64,000 bases of DNA from Dehalococcoidia bacterium (GTDB lineage: Bacteria; Chloroflexota; Dehalococcoidia; Lucifugimonadales; UBA3495): the NCBI GenBank assembly GCA_022827095.1, contig JAJDTP010000025.1:1-64000 (forward strand), in the 5' to 3' direction. How positions within the stretch are numbered: position 1 is the stretch's first letter; every line of letters begins with the position of its first letter. Shown here one piece after another: positions 27,395 to 36,674 of this stretch. The notes under the pieces were generated by a model. That model saw only the letters and a program-made list of their open reading frames with translations. It searched no databases and was not told the DNA's origin. The position numbers were made by a program, and so were the translations under genes.

Positions 27395-28911
27395 GGGTAA
27401 CGTTTTAGGTGAGGCAATGCGGCACGTAGAATGCTACCGAAAAATCGGGAGGCGTTCGTGTGGCAGGAGGCATGAGCAGGATGGCGAAACAAGAGCTGCT
27501 GGCATCGATACGGGACCGCTACCGGGAGTCGTCCCGCAAGGACAAGAGCAAGATCCTGAACGAGTTCATCGCCGTAACCGGCCACCACCGCAAACACGGC
27601 ATCAGGCTGTTGGCCCAGTCCGCAGAGGGCAGCGTCGGGACTGGTGCAGTCAAAGGGCGGCGCATCTACGACGACGCGGTCAGGGAGGTGGTGATCCTGA
27701 TCTGGGAAGCCTCGGACCGGATCTGCGGGAAACGTCTGAAGGCGGCGATGCCTCACCTGGTGGAGTCCATGGAGCGCCACGGCCATCTTGATCTGGACCC
27801 AGAGGTGAAAACGCGAGTGCTGTCGGCCAGCGCGGCCACTCTGGACCGGTTGCTGAAACCGGTGCGGGCTACGGTGGCGGGTCGGCGCAAACGCCGGCGG
27901 CGGTTATCTCCCGGTCGCAACATTCCGGTGCGCACCTTTGCCGACTGGAACCGGCCGCCGCCCGGGTTCCTGGAGATTGACCTGGTGGCCCACTGCGGCG
28001 ACAGCATGTGGGGATCTTTCATCTACAGCCTGGTGGCCACCGACGTATGCACCGGCTGGACCGAGGCGGTGCCCATGCTGGCCCGAGAGCAAAACCTGGT
28101 GGTGGCCGGACTGGAAGCCATTGCCAAACAGCTGCCCTTTCCCGTCCTCGGCATCGACTCCGACAACGACAGCGTGTTCATCAACGACATGCTCACCCGG
28201 TACTGCGTCGACCGGGGCATCGAGTTCACCCGTTCCCGGGCGTACCGCAAGAACGATCAGGCCTGGGTGGAGCAGAAGAACGGCGCGGTGATCCGGCGGT
28301 TCCTGGGCCATGAAGCGATACAGCCCGCCGGCCACGCCCTGCGACCGGGTGATCCAGCACGAAGCGGCCAGCGCCGAGGCGAAGATGAAGCTCGCTGAAC
28401 ACCGGGCGACCTTGGCCCAGTGGCATTGTTGCACACCATCAGGGAAGCCCAGTCGGCGCTGGCGGCCATCGTATCCCCCGAACTCAGGCCCACCCCGAGA
28501 GGTGAGAGTCTGGAGCGGTTCCTGGCCAAGCTGCCCGACCGGTGGCGTGAGGAGCAGGAGCCAAAGGATCGGGAGCCCAGGGTGAAACCACCGCGCCACT
28601 GGCGAACGCGGAAGGACCCTTTCGAGGGCGTGTGGTGCGACGTTTTGGAATGGTTGCAGGAAGACCCCGACGCCAGTGCGATGGCGCTGCTGGGCCGGCT
28701 GCAAGAGAATCACCCGGACCGGTTCGGCCGGGCGAACCTGCGCACGTTACAGCGCAGGGTGCAGCAGTGGCGAGGCATTATGGCCAACAAGCTGGTCTAC
28801 GCCGCGTCGGAAGCTACGCTGCCCAGCCCAGCCGGACTGCCGGAAATGTCGCTGGCGGCGGGCGACCCAAAGTGCTGAGTTTTCGGTAACATTCTTCGGT
28901 GAGGCAACAGG
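27395..28911 (+). mobile_element. ISNCY-like element, copy 2 (rightward)
   Basis: Right end carries TTTTCGGTAACATTCTTCGGTGAGGCAAC near 28880-28911, matching the outer end of copy 1 in inverse orientation. Left end near 27395-27440 contains TGAGGCAA and GCTACCGAAAA. The element interrupts or abuts an IS21 remnant: istA sequence begins immediately after the right end. Confidence 0.75.
27460..28878 (+). pseudogene. ISNCY-like integrase/transposase, copy 2, broken
   Basis: Begins at GTG 27460 or ATG 27472. The core matches copy 1: KILNEFIAVTGHHRKHGIRL, GFLEIDLVAHCGD, VLGIDSDNDSVFIN, NDQAWVEQKNG. After RRFLGHE (28308) about 65 residues present in copy 1 (including the FFQSSFKL stretch) are deleted and the frame changes to KRYSPPATPCDRVIQHEA. 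A second shift near 28420 leads into LLHTIREAQSALAA and the intact C-terminus WRTRKDPFEGVWCDVLEWLQ to 28878. Neither copy can make a whole transposase, but they are broken at different places. Confidence 0.85.
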
Positions 28912-28912
28912 A

Positions 28913-29483
28913 TTCGGCAAATCTGGTTGACGCGGGACACCTGGTGCGGTACCGCACCAATGGCTACTCAGCGCCGGTGGAGTTTGGACACCGTGACGTG
29001 CTGGTGCGGGGCTACGTGGACCAGGTGGTGATCAGCTGCGGCACTGAGGTCATCGCCAATCATCCCCGTTCTTACGAGAAGGACGATTTCATCTTCGATC
29101 CCATCCACTACCTGCCACTGCTGGAGCAGAAGACGGCGGCGTTGGACTAGGCCGCGCCGTTGCAGGGGTGGGAACTGCCCGAGGAGTTTCGGACACTGCG
29201 CCGCCTGTTGGAGGGTCGGATGGGCAAGGGCGGCAAGCGCGAATTCGTGCAGGTCCTCCGCCTCCTGGAACACTTCTCTAATCAGGAGGTCCACCACGCC
29301 GTCAAGGACGCCCTGCGGCTGGGCACCATCAGTTTCGACGCCGTGAAGCACCTGCTGCTGTGTCGCATTGATGGCCGGCCGCCACGCCTCGATCTGGACC
29401 TCTATCCCTACCTGCCCCGGGTCAGCGTGAAGACCACTCGCGCCCAGGACTACATGACCCTGCTGTCGGGCAGGGCGGCATGA
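28913..29483 (+). pseudogene. istA: IS21-type IstA, C-terminal remnant
   Basis: Reads VRYRTNGYSAPVEFGHRDV, VISCGTEVIANHPRSY and DPIHYLPLLEQK, then TAG at 29148-29150 in frame, then WELPEEFRTLRRLLEGRMGK and EFVQVLRLLEHF to TGA 29481-29483. This is the conserved post-catalytic C-terminal half of IstA. The catalytic DDE core was removed by ISNCY-like copy 2. Confidence 0.85.
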
Positions 29484-29603
29484 GCAACAGATCCACACTG
29501 CTCCTCGAGCACCACCTCAAGGAGCTGAAACTGCCCACCTTCCTCAGGGAATACCGCAAGCTGGCTGCCCAGTGCGCTGCCGAAGGCACTGACCATAGGG
29601 CTA
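29480..29603 (+). pseudogene. istB: IS21-type IstB, N-terminal fragment
   Basis: ATG at 29480 overlaps the istA stop. MSNRSTLLLEHHLKELKLPT and FLREYRKLAAQCAAEGTD match the IstB N-terminus, then the sequence breaks at about 29600 where an unrelated secreted-protein domain begins. Confidence 0.8.
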
Positions 29604-30191
29604 ATGCACAGCGCGCTGGTCGACCGGCTGCTGGACGGGAACCTGCGCATCAGAGTTGAGGCAGGAGCGGCCAAGTCCACCGAGGACGCTCAGGAAAGCC
29701 AGCCCGCCGTCCTGAACGTCAGGCTGGACGCTCCGGACACGATAGTGCCGGCGGGAACGCAGATCTGGTCGGCTGAAATGACCGTGGGCGAATTCCCCGG
29801 CAACGCCGTCGGCTACATCGACCACCAGCTAACCCAGTGGACCCTCAACCGGAACATCGGCAGCCTGTCAGGAGACGACGGAAACCAGTTCATCTACTCC
29901 GGAACCAATTACCGAGTGGGAGAAGTGAGCTACGTCCGGGCCTGGAACGTGATGATCTTCATTGTCTGTCCGGGCCTCGACGGGGCGGACGCGAGGTTCG
30001 ACCTGTACCTGGACGACACGGTTGACGGACGAACGGACCTGAGCCTCAACTTCGACCCCGAAAAGACGGACACAGCCCGATTCACCAAGACCGTGGCCGG
30101 CAACAGCGTTTCCTGCGCAGAATACCGCTGGGATCCCCACCAGGTGGGCTGGCAGGAGAACGGCACGGTGAACGTGAAGCTGATCAGGTAG
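29604..30191 (+). CDS. Fragment of a secreted/surface repeat protein
   Basis: 195 residues from ATG 29604. The central part (IWSAEMTVGEF, VGYIDHQ, NQFIYSGTNYRVGEVSYV, LDGADARFDLYLDD, ending GWQENGTVNVKLIR) matches a beta-rich domain that recurs in large surface proteins of marine and sponge-associated bacteria, typically opening WSATMTVG and closing W.DG..V.V.L. The leader MHSALVDRLLDGNLRIRVEA is not a signal peptide, and the gene starts exactly where the istB remnant breaks. It is therefore probably the C-terminal end of a larger gene given a new start by the deletion. Confidence 0.55.
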   Translation: MHSALVDRLLDGNLRIRVEAGAAKSTEDAQESQPAVLNVRLDAPDTIVPAGTQIWSAEMTVGEFPGNAVGYIDHQLTQWTLNRNIGSLSGDDGNQFIYSGTNYRVGEVSYVRAWNVMIFIVCPGLDGADARFDLYLDDTVDGRTDLSLNFDPEKTDTARFTKTVAGNSVSCAEYRWDPHQVGWQENGTVNVKLIR

Positions 30192-30206
30192 AGGCTGGGC
30201 CCGCCG

Positions 30207-30515
30207 ATGGGGCGTCGGGTTCCGATGGTCGGCAGGGAGACCGAAGCCGACCGGCAGCAGTGCAAGCAGGATCGGGAAGACGCCTGGGCGAAGTCGCCCT
30301 ACCGGTACCTGACCGGCGCCGGCGTGAAGGTGGTGGTGCGGGACGACGATTAGACTCGTCAGGTGCGCCTGCGGTTCGCGGATGGACGGAAAACCGCGGT
30401 GACCACCATGCAGTCGCTGGATGCCATGCCTGACCGTATGGCCGGCTGTTGCGGGGTCACTCAGTTGACCACGACGATGATGGCGTACCGGCGTAAAAAT
30501 GGTCGACTATATTAG
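30207..30515 (+). pseudogene. Small hypothetical reading frame with internal amber stop
   Basis: Starts MGRRVPMVGRETEADRQQCK, runs 48 codons to TAG (30351-30353), and continues in the same frame as QVRLRFADGRKTAVTTMQSL to a TAG at 30513-30515. The coherent composition on both sides of the stop suggests one broken gene of about 100 residues. No family recognised. Confidence 0.35.
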
Positions 30516-30879
30516 CGCAACCACCGTCAACCTTTCCTGAAGATCCGCCATAGGTGGACCACCGCCCCCTCTGTCCAAGGCGGCTCCGCCCCGGAATCTC
30601 ACCAGGGAACACCGAACGGGTACCCACTCAAGCCACCCCACGGGTAGGCTGAACCGGATTGGCTATGCGTCTCCGCTTCCCCATCCGATGACCGGGGAGG
30701 GGTATGTGGCCCGAAGGACGTTTCGATGGGGGCGCCGGACATCACTGCGCAACTACGAGGAGGAGGAAGACATCCAGCCGCGGGTGCGACGCGGACCGGT
30801 CACGCTTCACTGCGGAGAAATCCGATCTAACCGGCAGTCATGTCCAACCGGCAGTCATGAGTTTCTCATCGGCTTCCCA
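30516..30879. other. Intergenic stretch downstream of FhuF-like gene
   Basis: No supported gene. Open frames are short and unlike known proteins. A repeated CCGGCAGTCATG at 30831-30860 occurs as two close copies. Confidence 0.4.
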
Positions 30880-31707
30880 TCAGCGGCCTCTCTCCAGCAT
30901 CTCTTTGAAATGACGGGCCTGTTCTTCCCTGGGCCGGAGGATGCAGTTGGAGCAATACGCGTTGTTCCCTCTGGTACGCCAGACTAGGCAACATCCGGCC
31001 CGCCTGGCGAAGAACCCGGCCTTTCCTTCATGCTCAATGACTTCCATACTGACCTGGCGGTAGATCAAGGATGACGGGTCTTCGAAGAAGGTCTCGGCAT
31101 CTCTGACTACCAAGTTTTTCTCTTCCACGTGGTTATAGAGCCTGTGCAGGGCCTGGCTGCAGGAAGCGGCTACCGCGTTTTGGGAGACCTTGACGCTGGC
31201 GGGGACGGATCGACGCAGGGCCTCAATCACTATTTCCACGTTGGACTTGAAGGCCCAGTCCTTGAGCCGTTCGTACAAGTCGGTCTCGCTGTCCAGGACT
31301 TCAGCGTCCGGGTGGCCGGCCGCTGGGTCATCGGGAAGAACGGCGAACCGCGGTTGCATCAGTCCGGTAGCGTCGATACGGCCACCGGTACGATGAAATG
31401 CCAGGTTTTCCAGGGTCACCCTGGGGACCCTCCTTCTCAGCACATACTGGCCGACCATTGGGTAGATAAATCGTGTGAGGTAGGCGATGATGAAGGCCGA
31501 CGCCGCAACATGGTTGTTGGTAGCCCCCCATCTCGCGTACCCATAGCCCATCACCAGCTCACGCAGACTGGTATCCCCAGCCCCGAACAGGGCCGTAGCT
31601 GGGCTCCATCCGGTCTCGTCAACGTTGGATACCGGCATGTTGAAGTAGGGGTCCAGCTCTCCAGCTTCCTGAAGACTGCGGACCAAAGGATGTTCGGCCG
31701 TGGCCAT
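30880..31707 (-). CDS. FhuF-like 2Fe-2S ferric-siderophore reductase-type protein
   Basis: 275 residues, ATG 31707 behind GAGGTG. The N-terminal half resembles the IucA/FhuF-type fold (LRELVMGYGYARWG, AASAFIIAYLTRFIYPMVGQ) and the C-terminus has Cys-Cys-x11-Cys-x2-Cys (CCLVWRTRGNNAYCSNC), the unusual iron-sulfur ligand pattern of FhuF. FhuF proteins reduce ferric siderophores in the cytoplasm. Here the gene lies behind a cobalamin riboswitch and an intrinsic terminator, so its expression should respond to B12, not directly to iron. That suggests the natural substrate may be a corrinoid or a B12-dependent process. No transporter lies on the same strand nearby. Confidence 0.8.
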   Translation of the reverse strand: MATAEHPLVRSLQEAGELDPYFNMPVSNVDETGWSPATALFGAGDTSLRELVMGYGYARWGATNNHVAASAFIIAYLTRFIYPMVGQYVLRRRVPRVTLENLAFHRTGGRIDATGLMQPRFAVLPDDPAAGHPDAEVLDSETDLYERLKDWAFKSNVEIVIEALRRSVPASVKVSQNAVAASCSQALHRLYNHVEEKNLVVRDAETFFEDPSSLIYRQVSMEVIEHEGKAGFFARRAGCCLVWRTRGNNAYCSNCILRPREEQARHFKEMLERGR

Positions 31708-31727
31708 TACTTTTCACCTCGCAACAG

Positions 31728-31756
31728 AAAAGCCCGACCTCTGCAGTCGGGCTTTT
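31728..31756 (-). terminator. Intrinsic terminator between riboswitch and FhuF-like gene
   Basis: Read on the minus strand: AAAAGCCCGACT, loop GCAG, AGGTCGGGCTTTT. A nine-pair GC-rich stem with a T-run, placed between the riboswitch and the ribosome-binding site. It is the likely expression platform for transcription attenuation. Confidence 0.85.
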
Positions 31757-31805
31757 ATCAGGCTTGGCTACCTACGCCCTTCCGCGAAGCGTATTCAAGG
31801 TACAT

Positions 31806-31985
31806 CCGAAGGCAGGTCTCCTGGCTCCTGGCTATTTGTCATCCGCTCCGACCTTCCCAGTCCGTAACGGACCAGTGGCTCCGCAATGGTGCGGAAAGAG
31901 CGGCCTACCAGTTACAGTGGCGCGACCACGCCGGATTTTCACCGGCTTCCCTCTTCGGCCCACCTGGGGCGGGCCACCTTCGGGC
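31806..31985 (-). promoter_or_regulatory. Cobalamin (B12) riboswitch
   Basis: On the minus strand the conserved elements occur in order: GGGAAGCCGGTGAAAATCCG, GCGCCACTGTAAC, GGGAAGGTCGGAGCGGATGA and the B12-box AGCCAGGAGACCTGCC. Spacing and order fit the adenosylcobalamin class. It is followed by a terminator and then the FhuF-like gene at 31707. Confidence 0.95.
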
Positions 31986-32421
31986 GATGTTTAGTTGTTA
32001 ATTTGTGCCGCCCATAATTCCGTTGCGACAATGGGAATATATACAGGCCATTGGGCGCCGTCAACTGGTCGTACCCTCTGGTGGTGAATCAGTTTGAAGG
32101 GGGATACAGGCTAAAACTGATGCGCTACCTGCCACGCGTGCCATCGCTCCCGCTCCCCAGGTGTCGGCGCTCGGTACATTCGCCGCAGTGCCCCAGCTTC
32201 GTCCGGGGGCCACTGCTCCGGCAACCCGCCCATCTCCGTCATAGCCGACTACCCCTCAGATGTCCAAAACGACTGTCCCTTTGCCGCCTAATTCTGCCCA
32301 ACACTACTGCGGGTTAAACCTTGGATTTGGTTTAGCGTCGAGACGATGGCCTATGGATTTGAGGTAATATTCCCCGGCGCCAACCGCGGCTGGAACCTGT
32401 GCGTTCCAATGCCCGCACCGT
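31986..32421. other. Divergent intergenic region
   Basis: Lies between the riboswitch transcript (leftward) and the MFS gene (rightward) and should hold both promoters. An AT-richer stretch (AATATATACAGG) at 32036-32047 is the only promoter-like sequence noticed. No gene seen. Confidence 0.4.
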
Positions 32422-33639
32422 ATGAACCAAGCGACAGCTGCACATGGACTGAACCCGTACCGCTGGGTAATGGCCGCCTTGACGCTGGCGGCGCACCTGG
32501 TGTTGGGGTTCGGTCTTTTCGGTATCGCGCCGGTACTGCCACTGGCTGTTGCGGAGTATGGACTCAGCAGCACGGCGGCCGGTCTGCTGGTTTCCCTGCC
32601 CATGCTGCTGGCAGCAGCCTTTGGCATTCCAGGCGGTATGCTGGTGGCCCGCATCGGGGTCAAGCGCTCGCAGTTGATCGGCTGGATTGCCATGGCAGTC
32701 CTGGCGCTGTCGTTCCTCGCTCCGAACTTTGCCATCATGCTCTCGTTGCGTCTGGCCTACGGGCTGGGACTGGCATTGATTGTGACCTCCACCGGCCCTT
32801 TGCTCATGGCGTGGTTCTCCCAGAGAGAAGTGCTGGTGATGAACTCCCTGAATACGGCTACGGTCAGCTTGGGAGTGGCCCTGGCCGTGGCCGGCGCTGC
32901 TCCGCTGGCCGAACTCACGGACTGGAAAACCGCCATGTCCCTGTTCGGGGCGGTCGGACTGGTCGGCGCCGTCCTGTGGCTGGTGGCGGGTCGGGATGCC
33001 CCACTGCCTGACGCCCGGCCGGCACGCATCTCCCTGCGAGAGACCGGGCGCGTGCTTCGTGCCCGCACCGTAATCCTCCTGGTGCTCACCGACGCCGGCG
33101 TGCTGGTCCAGTACACGGCGTTGACCGGCTGGCTGCCCACCTTTTACAACGAGCATCGGGATATGTCGCTGGCGGCGGCGGGTTTGGTCACCGGGATGCT
33201 GCCCTTCATCGGCGTGTTCGCCGTGCTGGCCGGCGGCGTTCTCCCGTTGCGTTTCGGCTCGGTCCGGTGGGTGTTCGTCGTCTCCGGCGTGGCAGCGGGC
33301 TTGGGCGGGCTGGGCGTCTATCTGGTGCCGGGTTTGACCGGCATCTACGTTGCGACGGCGGTGCTGGGTTTTGGCTCCTGGTTCTACGTGCCGATGCTGC
33401 TCACCCTGCCTCTGCGGTTGGCCAGCATCACGCCTCAGGGGCTGGCGGTCATCTACGGGTTGATGATTACCACATCCGGCATCGCGATGTTCGCCGCGCC
33501 AATCCTGGTGGGCGCTGCGAGAGACGCGACCGGGTCGCTTCTGCCGGGGTTCCTGATTTGCACGGCGATGAGCGCAACGGCGCTGCTGGCCGGATTCTTT
33601 CTGCCGGCCGAGGTTTCGCGCAACGGTGAGGCAGGCTGA
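32422..33639 (+). CDS. MFS transporter, CynX/NimT-like
   Basis: 405 residues with about 12 predicted membrane segments. The first helix is WVMAALTLAAHLVLGFGLFG, and the loop between helices 2 and 3 contains the MFS motif A variant GGMLVARIGVKR. Helices are Gly/Ala/Leu rich with few charges. The pattern is that of the cyanate/nitroimidazole (CynX/NimT) branch of the major facilitator superfamily. It is divergent from the cobalamin-riboswitch gene and convergent with a ureidopropionase-hydantoinase pair, so a role in uptake of a small nitrogenous compound such as a pyrimidine breakdown product is plausible but unproven. Confidence 0.88.
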   Translation: MNQATAAHGLNPYRWVMAALTLAAHLVLGFGLFGIAPVLPLAVAEYGLSSTAAGLLVSLPMLLAAAFGIPGGMLVARIGVKRSQLIGWIAMAVLALSFLAPNFAIMLSLRLAYGLGLALIVTSTGPLLMAWFSQREVLVMNSLNTATVSLGVALAVAGAAPLAELTDWKTAMSLFGAVGLVGAVLWLVAGRDAPLPDARPARISLRETGRVLRARTVILLVLTDAGVLVQYTALTGWLPTFYNEHRDMSLAAAGLVTGMLPFIGVFAVLAGGVLPLRFGSVRWVFVVSGVAAGLGGLGVYLVPGLTGIYVATAVLGFGSWFYVPMLLTLPLRLASITPQGLAVIYGLMITTSGIAMFAAPILVGAARDATGSLLPGFLICTAMSATALLAGFFLPAEVSRNGEAG

Positions 33640-33712
33640 ATCTCTAATCTACCCAACACCAATGCGGGTTTCACCTTGACCTCGGTTCAGACTTTCGGAG
33701 TACGGACTAATC

Positions 33713-34582
33713 CTATGGCTCCAGCAACTCGCCATAGGTGTCGGGGCGGCGGTCCCGGTAAAACTGCCAAGTGGTGCGGACTTGGCGTATTTCACCCAGG
33801 TCCAAGTCGGCGATGATGACTTCATCCCGGTCACGGGACCCCTGGGCGACGATTTGACCCCTGGGGTCGCAGAAGTAGCTCTTGCCGTAGAACTCCCCTA
33901 TCTCCCAAGGCTGTTCCCAGCCCACTCGGTTGATGGCGCCGACGAAGTACCCGTTGGCTACGGCATGGGCGGGCTGTTCCAACTCCCAGAGGTACTCCGA
34001 CAGGCCCGCCACGGTGGCGGAAGGTTTGAACACCAGCTCTGCACCGTTGAGTCCCAGCGCCCTCGCGCCTTCTGGGAAGTGGCGGTCGTAGCAGATGTAC
34101 ACGCCGACTTTGCCGACGCTGGTGTCGAAGACAGGGTAACCGGTGTTGCCGGGCTTGAAGTAGAACTTCTCCCAGAAACCCGGTTCCAGGTGGGGTATGT
34201 GGGTCTTGCGGTACTTGCCCAGGTAGGTTCCGTCCCGCTCCAGCACGGCCGCAGTGTTGTAGTAGACCCCTGGCATCTCCTCCTCGTAGACGGGAACGAT
34301 CAGCACCATGCCGTGCTTTTTGGCGAGTTCCTGCATCAACCGGACTGTCGGCCCCTCGGGTACCTTTTCCACCATCGCGTACCAGCGGGCGTTCTGCTCG
34401 GCGGGAAAGTATGGGCCATAGAACAACTCCTGGAGACACAGAACCTGCACCTGCCGGGCCGCCGCCTGCTCGATCAGCGAGACATGTTTGTCGATCATGT
34501 ATTGTTTCAGACGGCCCAGGTCCTGGAGCGATTGGCCGTCGACGCTGGCCTGAATCAACCCGGCGCGGATGGTCCGTGGCAT
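33713..34582 (-). CDS. Beta-ureidopropionase / N-carbamoyl amidohydrolase (nitrilase superfamily)
   Basis: 289 residues. Catalytic triad: Glu52 (CLQELFYGPY), Lys126 (GKYRKTHIPH) and Cys164 (YICYDRHFPE). The HIPH, EKFYFKPG and CYDRHFPEGAR segments are typical of N-carbamoyl-beta-alanine and N-carbamoylputrescine amidohydrolases. The hydantoinase gene ends upstream, 34 bases away on the same strand, so the two form the last two steps of reductive pyrimidine degradation: ring opening to an N-carbamoyl amino acid, then release of ammonia, CO2 and beta-alanine. A dihydropyrimidine dehydrogenase is not in this window. Confidence 0.92.
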   Translation of the reverse strand: MPRTIRAGLIQASVDGQSLQDLGRLKQYMIDKHVSLIEQAAARQVQVLCLQELFYGPYFPAEQNARWYAMVEKVPEGPTVRLMQELAKKHGMVLIVPVYEEEMPGVYYNTAAVLERDGTYLGKYRKTHIPHLEPGFWEKFYFKPGNTGYPVFDTSVGKVGVYICYDRHFPEGARALGLNGAELVFKPSATVAGLSEYLWELEQPAHAVANGYFVGAINRVGWEQPWEIGEFYGKSYFCDPRGQIVAQGSRDRDEVIIADLDLGEIRQVRTTWQFYRDRRPDTYGELLEP

Positions 34583-34616
34583 TGCAACCTCCTGTGAATG
34601 CTATGGTTTCACCCGT

Positions 34617-35989
34617 CTATTGCGGGCTGCGCTTGAGGAAGCGGCCGCCGGCTGAAATGCCGGTGTACTTTCCGCCCTCCACCAGCACACGCCCATTGGC
34701 GATTACGGCCTCGGGCACGCCTTTGACCGTCATGCCCTCGTAAAGATTGTAGTCTATGTTCATGTGGTGGGTCTGGGCGCTGATCACGGTCTCGGCATCC
34801 GGGTCGAACACGACTATGTCAGCGTCGCTTTCCACGGCGATGGTCCCCTTGCGAGGGAAAAGGCCGAACAGCTTGGCGGGCGTGGTGGCGAATACTTCCA
34901 CCAGCCGGTTCATGTCCATCAGACCGGATACGACGCCGTTGGTGTAAATCAGGCTCAAGCGGTTTTCGATACCGGGCCCGCCGTTGGGAATCTTGGAAAA
35001 GTCATTTACGCCCAAGGTCTTCTGGTCGCTGAACCGGAAAGCGCAGTGATCTGTGGAGACCACTTGGAGGTCGTTGCGGCGCAACCCCTGCCACAGCTCT
35101 TCCTGGTGCCATTTGTCACGCAAGGGCGGCGTCAGCACATACTTGGCCCCCTCGAAACCTTCCTGGTCGTACATGCTGTTGTCCAAAGTCAGGTAGTGGG
35201 GGCAGGTCTCAGCGTAGACGTAATTCCGCCGGGAGCGGGCCGCCTGCACCTCTTCCAACGCCTCGGTGCAACTGAGGTGGACGAAGTAAACTGGCGCGCC
35301 GGCGACCTCGGCCATGCGGATCGCCCGGTGGGTGGCTTCGGCCTCGGTTATCGGAGGACGGGTGCTGGCGTGGAACCTGGGTGCCGTGTCACCCTTGGCC
35401 AGGGCCTCCTGCACCAGCACGTCGATCATGTGGCCGTGCTCGGCGTGGAGGCAGATCATCGCTCCGTTGTCCGCCGCCCTAACCATGGCTTTGAAGATCG
35501 TGTCGTCGTCTACCATCACCGCGCCGCGGTAAGCCATGAACATCTTGAAGCTGGTGACGCCCTGCCGTACCATCTCGTCCATCTCGGGCAAGCGAGAGTC
35601 GGGCAGGTCACGGATGATCATGTGGAAGCCGTAGTCGACCGCGGCTTGGCCTCCGGCTTTCTGGTGCCATATTTCCAGTGCTTCCGTCAGCGACTGGCCC
35701 GGCTGTTGCACCACGAAGTCCACAATGGTGGTGGTGCCGCCGACCGCTGCAGCGATGGTGCCGGTGCTGAAGTCGTCGGAAGAGACGGTACCGCCGAAAG
35801 GAAAGTCCAAGTGCGTATGAGGGTCGATGCCGCCGGGAATAACGTACTTGCCGGTTGCGTCTATGGTCTTGGCGTCGTCCGCAGACAAGTCAATACCTAT
35901 CGTGCGGATTTTGCCGTCGTCCACCAGGATGTCCGCCACGTAGTTGTCACTGCGGTGAAGATGTGCCCGTTCTTGATCAATACACTCAT
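34617..35989 (-). CDS. Dihydropyrimidinase / hydantoinase, with an apparent N-terminal frameshift
   Basis: The full reading starts at ATG 35989 behind GGGAGG: MSVLIKNGHIFTAV, then one base is missing near 35953, and the frame continues with NYVADILVDDGKIRTIG to 34617. Without the indel the open frame from 35939 gives 440 residues beginning MADILVDDG. Metal-site residues are all present: HTHLDF, the carboxylated Lys in TSFKMFMAY, LHAEHG, YFVHLSC and STDHCAF. The length corrected for the shift (about 457) is normal. The lesion removes only the first beta strand, so it is either a sequencing error or a recent mutation. It forms an operon with the ureidopropionase downstream. Confidence 0.9.
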
Positions 35990-36129
35990 GACGTCCTCCC
36001 TGCGGCTGACTGAGGAAACCTAATTTTAGGACGAATCGACAATTACTGCCCCCAGCGCGCTGAACCCACCGGGCAAAAGGCGACCGACAGCGGACCCTAC
36101 TAGCGGGCTAAGACGCTCCAGAACTCGCC

Positions 36130-36423
36130 ATGTTGTTTGTCGTAGGACTGATCGCTCTCGCGTTGCTGTTCCTGATTCCAGTCGGCGTCTCCTTGCGTAG
36201 CAGGGGGCGCTCCCGCCGACATTCGGACAGCTTGCTCGTCGGCTTGTTTGCAGGTTCGGCCACCGTCGGCCTGGTCAGCGTCTGGATTGCCGTAATCGCA
36301 TTTTTCATCCCCGAAATATTGACTACCGGCGTGGGGCTCTTGGCCGCATTCGTCGTCGCCATCGCCGCACCGGCAGCCATGATTTGGCTCACTCGTGGTT
36401 GGCTGCGTACTGACCATCGATAA
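36130..36423 (+). CDS. Small integral membrane protein
   Basis: 97 residues with three hydrophobic segments: VVGLIALALLFLIPVGVSL, LLVGLFAGSATVGLVSVWIA and VGLLAAFVVAIAAPAAMIWL. A basic loop (RSRGRSRRHSD) separates the first two, predicting an N-out or hairpin topology. No family recognised. It stands alone between oppositely oriented genes, with no obvious ribosome-binding site, so expression is uncertain. Confidence 0.45.
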   Translation: MLFVVGLIALALLFLIPVGVSLRSRGRSRRHSDSLLVGLFAGSATVGLVSVWIAVIAFFIPEILTTGVGLLAAFVVAIAAPAAMIWLTRGWLRTDHR

Positions 36424-36674
36424 CGCTGCCATTCCCCGAGACTACTCAATTTGAGCGACGCGCAGCGCGAGGTATTCGGTTTTAGGCGCTATACGCACGC
36501 TATGCCCACGACGGTTGCCAATGCTCATCCCGCGGCACCAGCAATCCACTCTGGCAACACGACCGACACCCCGACCCCTAAAGGTTCAGGGGAGAAAGTC
36601 GCAGCGGAGCGCATCAGCCGGCACCCTGACCCTGCGCCGTTCGTCTATGTACACGCCCTCATGCACCACAGGTG

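Noticed and set aside
34764-36023. 419-codon plus-strand frame
   Set aside because: Antisense shadow of the hydantoinase, whose metal-binding residues are all present on the other strand.
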